Source: an uncultured Muribaculaceae bacterium (GTDB lineage: Bacteria > Bacteroidota > Bacteroidia > Bacteroidales > Muribaculaceae). From it: DNA of 37,081 bases. The notes under the pieces are model-generated. The model was not told where the DNA came from. It worked only from the letters and a program-made list of their open reading frames with translations, and did no database searches. The stretch spans positions 62,722 to 99,802 of the forward strand of contig CAJUCW010000013.1 in the NCBI GenBank assembly GCA_910585275.1, written 5' to 3'. Positions 1 to 6,442 of this stretch are shown here, one piece after another. A program made the translations under genes and the position numbers. The stretch's first letter is position 1. The number at the start of each line of letters is the position of its first letter.

Positions 1-5
1 ACTCA

Positions 6-30
6 AACCAGAACAACCAGAACAACCAGA
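6..30. repeat. Short 9-bp tandem repeat
   Basis: A 9-bp unit (AACCAGAAC) is repeated about 2.8 times at the very start of the window, in non-coding DNA downstream of the PL11 gene. No function can be assigned. Confidence 0.6.
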
Positions 31-36
31 TTTTTT

Positions 37-62
37 TAGGGACATGCCTCCGGCATGTTTGA
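37..62. repeat. REP-like hairpin repeat, copy 1
   Basis: The core CATGCC-TCC-GGCATG (43-57) forms a 6-bp stem with a 3-nt loop. The whole 26-nt segment is the reverse complement of 27530-27555 with a single difference, in the loop. Both copies lie in 3' intergenic DNA, as is usual for REP-type elements. A third copy of the core lies at 180-194. A RAYT gene in the same window suggests a mobilising enzyme, but the pairing is inferred. Confidence 0.6.
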
Positions 63-125
63 GCCGCAAACGAAATCCAGTATGTTGGAAAATCTATGAA
101 TTTTGGTATGTTGGATTAACAAACG

Positions 126-166
126 AAATCCGGAAATCCATGGTGTTCACATGGATTTCCGGATTT
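126..166 (-). terminator. 17-bp perfect hairpin downstream of the PL11 gene (possible terminator)
   Basis: Positions 126-142 and 150-166 are perfect reverse complements separated by 7 nt. The hairpin lies 51 nt beyond the stop codon of the minus-strand PL11 gene, where a terminator is expected. The run of T after it on the minus strand is short and interrupted, so intrinsic termination is plausible but not clear. It may instead protect the 3' end of the mRNA. The short motifs TATGTTGGA and AAACGAAATCC each occur twice in the surrounding 65-135 stretch. Confidence 0.45.
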
Positions 167-179
167 ACCGTCATTTAAA

Positions 180-194
180 CATGCCGGAGGCATG
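180..194. repeat. REP-like hairpin repeat, copy 2 (core only)
   Basis: CATGCC-GGA-GGCATG shares the stem of copies 1 and 4. The flanks match copies 1 and 4 only over AAACATGCC, so this is a partial member. It lies 23 nt beyond the PL11 stop codon. Confidence 0.5.
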
Positions 195-216
195 CCATTG
201 CATTGATTTGTGTTGC

Positions 217-3200
217 TTAATCGATGACTACCTTGCGGGTTTCGGTCTTACCTTCGGCCGACATTGTCAGCACATATATGCCTTTCGCAAGACCTTCGCA
301 TCCGGTCATGACATCGGCTGCACGCCCCGTGAATTCCTTCACGACGACACCAGCCATAGTCACAACCCTGCATTTCACGACCTCATCGGCCTCAATCCCG
401 TTTACACCCGACGATTTTTTCACTTTCAGAAGGCCGGTGGCATCTTGCAGACCGGTGTAATCCCATTCAAGGCCTTCGGGGAGTTCGGGAAGTTCTATGT
501 TAGGAGTGCCGCTAAAGTTCTCGGTTATCCACAGACGGAATTCATCGCCTTCGGCGGGAACATATTCAGGATTCATCGCCACTTTCACGTTGCCATTGAT
601 AGCGAGTGTGCCTTTCACGTCAAGATAAGAGCAGTCGTTGCCCTTGCCCGCCATGCGGAGGTAAAGGCTGAGGGTTGCACCTTCATTGATTGTGACATTA
701 CCCGTAGAGAAAACTGGTCCATAATGATGGGTATTGGCATCGGAGAAAGAACCCGGTTCAAGAACACCATTGCCCGACACGGTAATGGTGCCTACAGTGC
801 CACGTCCACGAAGCTTAGCATTCCCTTCAATTGAAAGTGGAGCTGTCAGGAACACCGTATTATAGGGAGATTTCGATGCCATAAGCGACACGTAGCCATC
901 ACGAGCAGTAAGGCTTGTCACCTCTTTCATGAGTTTGGAGAGTCGCATTTCACATTTACCGGTCTTCACAACCTTGGGTTTTCCGGCAAACGAACCGGTG
1001 AAAGCAATTGTATTATCGTCATTGCCGATAGTTAGCGTGCCCTTGCCATTATAAATGCCGGAGCCTTTAAGATTGCCAAGCGTCATATCGTGTGATTGGG
1101 CATTGAAAGTCACACCTGAAGAGATATTCAGGGTCGCCTTTGGCATACCATAATTGTTGTCCCATTTGAAATCCGGGTCATAAGCACCTCTCTTGAAATA
1201 TTTTGCCGTGAGTTCACCTTCGAACCCGGACCAGTCGCCTGTAAGATCGCAACGCACACCTGCTGCAAATACAGACAGGGAACCAGCTCCGGTTAGTTTA
1301 CCGGAATAGACGCAACGAGAATCAAGATAAAGCGACCCCTTGTTTCCTTCAGCCACATAGTAGTTGGTAGGGTTTTTACTATAGGTGTACATGCTTTCGG
1401 GATCGTAAAGCGAACCGTTGACAAATTCCACAGTAGATGGGAGTGAAATCCTTTCTGACACTTCCGATGCGTTGACCACACCATCTTCAATCACAAGACG
1501 GCTCATGCTATTTCCTGCAGCCAAATTTAGTGTACCTTTTCCACGTTTATAGAGTTTCTGTCCTATACCGCCGGCGGTTATTCCGGAAGTGGTGGTAAGG
1601 GTGATACCCTCCGGCACTTCGATAGCTGCGTTTCCTGTTGGCATGGATATCCGCTGTCCTATTGTGCCCGAGGCGTTGATCTCCAGGACAGCATCGTTGC
1701 TCATATATATGCGGGAGTTCACGTCAGAGAGTGCTCCAAGGTCATTACCGATATTGTTTGCGAATACTCCTGCAATGATTTTGCCATCGTTAATGTAGGT
1801 TCCGCCGGTAAAACTGTTGATATTGTTGATGGTGAGCGAGCCTTTTCCTTCTTTCACGAGCTTGCCCGCGCCTACAATCTGTCCGTCGCCTGTGAGAGTG
1901 TAGTCCTTATCGTTATTATTGAATATTACGGTTGCGGGCTTGAGACGTCCAGATATAACGACATCAGTGGTAAGTGCGGAATCATCGAATGTCACCTCAT
2001 CGCCAGGCACAAACACATCGTCATCACCTGTCTCCGCGTTCTTGAAAGCAAAAGAGTGATCAAGGTCCCAGAGGGCAGCCTCACCACCGCTCCAAGTCTT
2101 TGATCCGGAGTCGTATGCTTCAAGTTTCACGTAGAGCTTTCCATCCTCATATAAGAGCGTTTTCTTCATATCATCGATTCCTAGGATAACAAAATCTGAA
2201 AGGTTCCCGTTGATTTCACCAATTTCTCCAATAAGATATTTCCCCATAGGGATATTTGAGGCACCCTCTGCCGGATGTTCCACAAAATGGATTATAGGCT
2301 GCAGATATTCCGGACCGTTTGTCCAGTCTTTTTTCTCAATAGTCAGTTTAGAGGCATTGACGCAGTCGATAGTCTCGTCGGCGAAAACATCAAGCTCAAG
2401 GATTGCCCCGAATCCAAGAGTAATTTCTCCCGTGTTGACTGTGCCTGCTTTCGAATCCGAGCCAAGTCTTAGCACCGCAGCATACTCCATGTCTATGCCT
2501 TTCGGAATGTTGATTGACTCACCCTCAAGCACTCCGAATCGGTTAAGCCAAACAGCACTGTTGGTAAGTTCTCCATTCAAAGCCAATGTGCCAGCCCAGA
2601 CTTCGGTCTTTCCGGTGTAGGTATGTATTCCAGCCGGCATCACAAGTTTGCCATCTCCCTGCTTTACAAGCATCATCTCACCGCCGAAAGTTCCGGAAGT
2701 TATGATATGGGTGAAAGTCTTGTTGGTGATATTGTCGTTGTTATTATGTCCCTCCACCCATGTCGGCGTGTTAATTGTCAGTATCGACGGTGCCACCCCG
2801 TCGGCAGCCGAAAGTGTCATGTCGCCTGTCTCGCAAACAATCACGTGTTTGCCGTTGAGAGAGGCATCGATTGTGCCGTTGTTGGCCACTTCGATGCGTC
2901 CCGTCATGGTAAGGGGTGCCGGAGGCACCGTGATATCCTCAAACTGGCTGAGTGCGAAGCTTACGTGGGGAGGCTGGTTGTAACCGCACATCTGCCACAC
3001 CATGGCGTTACGGTATTGAAGATCGTACCACAAGGAATAGATGCGGTACTCCGTCGGGAAGTCGGTTGAATAGATTCGGATATTGTTGTCAGCGTCGCGC
3101 ATTATATATTCCTCTCGCCAGTCGCCAAGGATATCTCCCTGAAAGCATGGAGTTCCTTTGGTGTCATTGTTGGTTTTGCTCCCTTCAAGAACAGCTATCT

Positions 3201-4788
3201 GCCCTTTGCGAGGTTTGTAGATTGCGCCGGCCGTATTTTTGCCGTTCTGGTAGTCAAACGATTCGTCGCAAAGGTCACCGTCCCAATACACCCTGAAGTT
3301 CTGGGTAATCGATACACTGGATTTGCTATCGCCTACAATCGGCTTGTGCGACGCACCGCCAATCAAGGCGTCATCAAGTGAGGAAACTCCTTCCGCTCCC
3401 GGATATTCGTCGATGAAGTTACCCATATTTGCGCGCCCGTCATCGTTGCCGCCCGTAGTGCGGTAATAAATCTTTGAAGTTGTGGCATCGCGGAAGTTGT
3501 TATTGGGGGAGTCTTCATTGCAGGCGAAAATTTCTTGTCCGTGCGTATAGGGGTCAAAGTCCCCGCAGTGCTGGGCGTCGCCGTGGCCGAGCCCAGTCGT
3601 GGAGAGACCGAAACCGTTGTCGTCGATTACCATTGAGCCATATACAATTTCATCACGGCCATCCCAGTCAACGTCGGCAATGCCCATGTTGTGATAGCCT
3701 TGTCCGTGCCATGCTCCTCCGAGATCGTTCCATCTCCACCTCTCCACAAGCTTGTGGCTCTCGGGGTCGATGTCGTAGGTAATGAACTTATGCTTCGTAT
3801 AAATTCCACGTCCGAGGAAAAGGCTCGGCTTGCGGCCGTCGAGGTAGGGGGCCGCGAAGAAGTATTTCGAAGAACGGTGTCCGTAGCCGTCGCCCCATTC
3901 TTTGTTTACAAGAGCATCGTAGGCACTCCCGCTGAGGAGACTGTTGGGGTTGTTTTCATCTTCTACTCGCTTGAGGGGATAGTCAATGCATTCGTAAGGC
4001 TTGCAGGTGAGGCCGTCGGCATATATGAGATATTCCTTGCCCCAGTGCATGAACCATTGTCCGGAGGGCCATTCAGTGCCACGGTAGTTGATCGAGGCAT
4101 CGCCCACGGTGTAGGTGGTGCCGTCGGCCTGATGTATCACGGTACCGTCGGCCGCACGGAAGACAACCTCGGCCCTACCGTCGCCGTCCCAGTCGTAGGC
4201 GATTATGTTGATTTCATTATTCTGGAAGTCGCCCATGTTGGGGCCGAAGTTAATCCACCATTTCACTGTGCCGTCCATTTCAAGACATTCCACCACCGTA
4301 AATATGCCGTTGTCGCCGTTCTGGTAGTCGGGACTCTGGTTGTCATATTTCATGATAATTTCAAGCTCGCCGTCGCCGTCAACGTCAGCGGCGGTTGCAT
4401 CGTTGGGCACAAGCGCCGCCGTAATTTCAGGGGCATGCTGCGGCTTGATGACGGTGTAGTTCTTCTCCCAGACTTTCACGGGTGCACAAGCCGCCAACTC
4501 AGTTCCATTCACAACCGCACGTACTGTGTAGGTTGCATCGAGCGACCCTGTGGGGTCGTTGAAGTTGGAGACCTTCAACGGTGTTTCATTAAGTTTGGTC
4601 GAGCCACGGTAGATGTTATATTCCGTGCCATACCATTCGTCGGCATTGATGCGCCACGAGCAGAAGACGCCGCTGTCTGTCTTCATTGCCACAAGGCCAC
4701 GGTCAAGCACATCCGTTGTGCGTTGAGCCGTCGCGCCCTGAGCAAGTGCCATTGTGACCGCCAATGCGAGCAGGATTCTCTTGTTCAT
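217..4788 (-). CDS. Rhamnogalacturonan endolyase (PL11) fused to beta-strand repeats and a C-terminal sorting tail
   Basis: This is a 1523-residue secreted enzyme predicted to cleave the rhamnose-galacturonate backbone of rhamnogalacturonan-I by beta-elimination. Residues 1-21 are a signal peptide. Residues about 25-625 match the PL11 (YesW/YesX type) beta-propeller, including DVDGDG-type calcium-binding loops near 136 and 200 and the block GHGDAQHCGDFDP at 401-413. PL11 enzymes are usually about 600-650 residues. Here about 800 further residues follow, with repeated motifs of the type GxGxLVKxGxGxLT-xxxxxxTGxTxIxxGxL, typical of autotransporter-associated beta-strand (PATR) repeats. The last roughly 65 residues (after SSGVNGIEADE, ending KGIYVLTMSAEGKTETRKVVID apart from small breaks) resemble a type IX secretion sorting domain. 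The start ATG precedes a clean signal peptide. The gene lies downstream of the sus genes, with a RAYT in between. Family assignment is firm; linkage and product specificity are inferred. Confidence 0.93.
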   Translation of the reverse strand: MNKRILLALAVTMALAQGATAQRTTDVLDRGLVAMKTDSGVFCSWRINADEWYGTEYNIYRGSTKLNETPLKVSNFNDPTGSLDATYTVRAVVNGTELAACAPVKVWEKNYTVIKPQHAPEITAALVPNDATAADVDGDGELEIIMKYDNQSPDYQNGDNGIFTVVECLEMDGTVKWWINFGPNMGDFQNNEINIIAYDWDGDGRAEVVFRAADGTVIHQADGTTYTVGDASINYRGTEWPSGQWFMHWGKEYLIYADGLTCKPYECIDYPLKRVEDENNPNSLLSGSAYDALVNKEWGDGYGHRSSKYFFAAPYLDGRKPSLFLGRGIYTKHKFITYDIDPESHKLVERWRWNDLGGAWHGQGYHNMGIADVDWDGRDEIVYGSMVIDDNGFGLSTTGLGHGDAQHCGDFDPYTHGQEIFACNEDSPNNNFRDATTSKIYYRTTGGNDDGRANMGNFIDEYPGAEGVSSLDDALIGGASHKPIVGDSKSSVSITQNFRVYWDGDLCDESFDYQNGKNTAGAIYKPRKGQIAVLEGSKTNNDTKGTPCFQGDILGDWREEYIMRDADNNIRIYSTDFPTEYRIYSLWYDLQYRNAMVWQMCGYNQPPHVSFALSQFEDITVPPAPLTMTGRIEVANNGTIDASLNGKHVIVCETGDMTLSAADGVAPSILTINTPTWVEGHNNNDNITNKTFTHIITSGTFGGEMMLVKQGDGKLVMPAGIHTYTGKTEVWAGTLALNGELTNSAVWLNRFGVLEGESINIPKGIDMEYAAVLRLGSDSKAGTVNTGEITLGFGAILELDVFADETIDCVNASKLTIEKKDWTNGPEYLQPIIHFVEHPAEGASNIPMGKYLIGEIGEINGNLSDFVILGIDDMKKTLLYEDGKLYVKLEAYDSGSKTWSGGEAALWDLDHSFAFKNAETGDDDVFVPGDEVTFDDSALTTDVVISGRLKPATVIFNNNDKDYTLTGDGQIVGAGKLVKEGKGSLTINNINSFTGGTYINDGKIIAGVFANNIGNDLGALSDVNSRIYMSNDAVLEINASGTIGQRISMPTGNAAIEVPEGITLTTTSGITAGGIGQKLYKRGKGTLNLAAGNSMSRLVIEDGVVNASEVSERISLPSTVEFVNGSLYDPESMYTYSKNPTNYYVAEGNKGSLYLDSRCVYSGKLTGAGSLSVFAAGVRCDLTGDWSGFEGELTAKYFKRGAYDPDFKWDNNYGMPKATLNISSGVTFNAQSHDMTLGNLKGSGIYNGKGTLTIGNDDNTIAFTGSFAGKPKVVKTGKCEMRLSKLMKEVTSLTARDGYVSLMASKSPYNTVFLTAPLSIEGNAKLRGRGTVGTITVSGNGVLEPGSFSDANTHHYGPVFSTGNVTINEGATLSLYLRMAGKGNDCSYLDVKGTLAINGNVKVAMNPEYVPAEGDEFRLWITENFSGTPNIELPELPEGLEWDYTGLQDATGLLKVKKSSGVNGIEADEVVKCRVVTMAGVVVKEFTGRAADVMTGCEGLAKGIYVLTMSAEGKTETRKVVID

Positions 4789-4892
4789 AATTTTAAAGTT
4801 GGTTTATTGTTGGTTATTGTTGCCGATAATTATTGTTAGGACTCACGCTCAGTGCTCCCTGTAAGAAAAAAGTTAAAAATAACTTCAACATG

Positions 4893-4900
4893 CAAAGATA
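4893..4900 (-). promoter_or_regulatory. -7 box of the PL11 gene promoter
   Basis: On the minus strand this reads TATCTTTG, matching the Bacteroidetes -7 consensus TAnnTTTG. It lies about 105 nt upstream of the PL11 start codon. No good -33 TTG is found at the usual spacing, so the promoter may be weak or activator-dependent. If it is real, the lyase can be transcribed separately from the sus genes. Confidence 0.5.
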
Positions 4901-5030
4901 GCAATTCAATTTGAAAAAAAGCGTGGTTTAATCTCAAAAAGTAATGAAAGAGTGATAGTTTCGGGTAAGATTTTGGGAATAGGCCCGCTCGCCGCCGTTT
5001 TGCCGGCTATTGGGGCCGTGGGTGTGCCGC

Positions 5031-5061
5031 CCGTTCGGTGCGGGGTTTCTTTGAAACGCCG
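5031..5061 (+). repeat. Left RAYT-flanking hairpin
   Basis: This segment contains the hairpin GTTTC-TTT-GAAAC (5045-5057), extended by CGG/CCG with one G-G mismatch. It matches the reverse complement of 6278-6308 at 24 of 31 positions, so the two copies flank the RAYT in opposite orientation. The shared block CCGTTyGGTGCG precedes the hairpin in both. Such flanking REP hairpins are typical of REPtron units, in which the RAYT recognises the foot of the hairpin. Confidence 0.6.
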
Positions 5062-5228
5062 TTGTTTCTCCGTGGTTTTCATCATTTCCGGAAAAATCAA
5101 GTTTTTTAATTCTTCTTTTTTTCTGATTCTGAATTATTTTCTTTTTTTTGCGATAAAAACCGGCGGCGGCCTTCTGCTTTGGCTCTCAATGCCGGAGGCT
5201 TCTTCATCACCATTAAAACCGGCATCCC

Positions 5229-6260
5229 ATGGAAAATGACATCGAACTCTCCTATAGCCTTCTCCCCGCCAATCCTCTATATCGTGATGCCATAATCCAT
5301 TCCCAGAACCGCCGGGCGTTCTGGCATGACTATCAGTCGCGTTGCATGTATATGGTGACTGTCTCGCGTCACGAGGCGGTAAAGGAGATATTTTGCAGTG
5401 TGATGCCCGACGGTGTAGATGATTCTCGCAGACTGAGAGCGCGGACGGTCTTATCAGATTTCGGTTTGGTGCTGTTTCGGGAATTCTACAATGTGGAGAA
5501 GATGTATTCGCAGGTCAGGATTATGGGAAGTGCCGTTATGCCCGACCATGTGCATTTCGTGGTTTTCATAGAAGAAGAACTCAAAATCGGACTCGGAGGG
5601 ATTGTGAAGTTCTTCAAGGGGAACTGCACCAAGCAACTGCGCCACATTTCCCCGCTGTTTGCAGAGAAGAACATCCCCGTTTTTCAGGATGGCTATAACG
5701 ACCGCATCGTCTTTCGCCGTGGCATGCTTGATACTTTCCTGAATTATGTGACTGATAATCCCCGGCGGTTGTTGCTCCGGCAGATGTATCCGCAATTTTT
5801 CCGGAAAGTTTGCAGATTGAGAATCGGCGAAAGGATATTTGACGCCTACGGTAATCTTGACTTGCTCTATGAGCCTATGAAATCACCGTTGATAGTTAGC
5901 AGCCGGTATTCGAAAGAGGTAAGGGCGAATTATGAACGTGAATGGGAAGAAACCGCACGGTGCGGCGGAGTGCTCGTATCCCCGTTCATCAGCGAGGCGG
6001 AGAAAAATCTAAGAAATGGCTTTATAAAAGAGGGGGCAAGCGCTATCCATATCGTTGATTTCCCTTTCGGGGAGAGATATAAGCCTTCCGGAAAGATGTT
6101 TGAACTTTGTGCCTCCGGCAGATTGCTTCTACTCTCTGAAAACTGCATACAGACCACAGAAAAGACAATGAAACGGCATCGGGCCCTGCACATGAACGAC
6201 GCTGCAAGATGGCTTGCCGACATCTCGCAGGGAGCTGCCATAATTGGAGGTAAGGGATGA
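5229..6260 (+). CDS. REP-associated tyrosine transposase (RAYT, Y1/HUH family) with C-terminal extension
   Basis: This is a 343-residue single-strand endonuclease of the IS200-like Y1 group. The metal-binding HUH motif is H107-V-H109, in VMPDHVHF. A conserved GYNDRI stretch (155-160) and the LNYVTDNPRR segment (171-180) carry the likely catalytic tyrosine, probably Tyr173. The Y1 core ends near residue 200. Residues about 218-343 form an extra region with VLVSPFISEAEKN, ERYKPSGKMFELC and GRLLLLSE motifs, which looks like an alpha/beta fold resembling DprA/SLOG-type domains (low confidence). The protein is predicted to cut and join REP-type hairpins, and inverted hairpins lie on both sides of the gene. 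It is the only plus-strand gene within the minus-strand PUL and separates the PL11 gene from the 724-residue gene. Confidence 0.88.
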   Translation: MENDIELSYSLLPANPLYRDAIIHSQNRRAFWHDYQSRCMYMVTVSRHEAVKEIFCSVMPDGVDDSRRLRARTVLSDFGLVLFREFYNVEKMYSQVRIMGSAVMPDHVHFVVFIEEELKIGLGGIVKFFKGNCTKQLRHISPLFAEKNIPVFQDGYNDRIVFRRGMLDTFLNYVTDNPRRLLLRQMYPQFFRKVCRLRIGERIFDAYGNLDLLYEPMKSPLIVSSRYSKEVRANYEREWEETARCGGVLVSPFISEAEKNLRNGFIKEGASAIHIVDFPFGERYKPSGKMFELCASGRLLLLSENCIQTTEKTMKRHRALHMNDAARWLADISQGAAIIGGKG

Positions 6261-6277
6261 AATAACCTTTCTTTTCA

Positions 6278-6308
6278 AGCCGCTTCAAAGAAGCGACGCA
6301 CCAAACGG
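6278..6308 (-). repeat. Right RAYT-flanking hairpin (inverted copy)
   Basis: Read on the minus strand, this repeats the left element: block CCGTTTGGTGCG, then the hairpin GCTTC-TTT-GAAGC (6282-6294), here extended to 8 bp with one G-T wobble (6279-6297). Compared with the left copy, the T-A pair at the second stem position is replaced by C-G on both sides, a compensatory change that supports selection on the hairpin itself. It starts 18 nt after the RAYT stop codon. Confidence 0.6.
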
Positions 6309-6387
6309 CAATCTGCATCCTCCCCGTTTCCCTGCCGTTGTGCTGGCCGTTGTGTGAGCCGTATCTTTGACACGGTTGGATTAAAAA

Positions 6388-6422
6388 GTAAAGGAGGGCG
6401 GCCTTACGGTCGCCCTCCTTGT
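6388..6422. terminator. Bidirectional terminator-like hairpin between convergent genes
   Basis: AAGGAGGGCG (6391-6400) pairs with CGCCCTCCTT (6411-6420), and inner GCC/GGT pairs close a TTAC loop, giving about 13 bp. It lies between the RAYT (+) and the 724-residue gene (-), which converge here. The T run is weak on the plus side, while on the minus side the stem is followed by TTTACTTTTTAA, a better terminator tail. Confidence 0.7.
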
Positions 6423-6442
6423 GTATTGATGGTTTTGGATGA

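Larger units (their letters stand above)
4789..5228. other. Intergenic region between divergent PL11 and RAYT genes
   Basis: This 440-nt gap holds a -7 box for the PL11 gene (4893-4900 on the minus strand), a GC-rich block (about 4981-5061) ending in the left RAYT-flanking hairpin, a T-rich stretch (5100-5150), and a partial REP-like core GCCGGAGGC at 5191-5199 just before the RAYT start. The phrase AAAACCGGC occurs twice, at about 5157-5165 and 5215-5223. No open frame here looks like a gene. Confidence 0.6.

Noticed and set aside
2914..2929. GGTGCC-GGA-GGCACC hairpin resembling the REP-like core
   Set aside because: It lies inside the PL11 coding sequence, the stem bases differ from CATGCC/GGCATG, and it encodes an ordinary proline-rich linker, so chance is the simpler explanation.
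3691..4839. Long plus-strand open frame (382 codons) opposite the PL11 gene
   Set aside because: It is antisense to the well-conserved PL11 catalytic domain and its translation has no recognisable motifs; it is a by-product of GC-rich third positions.
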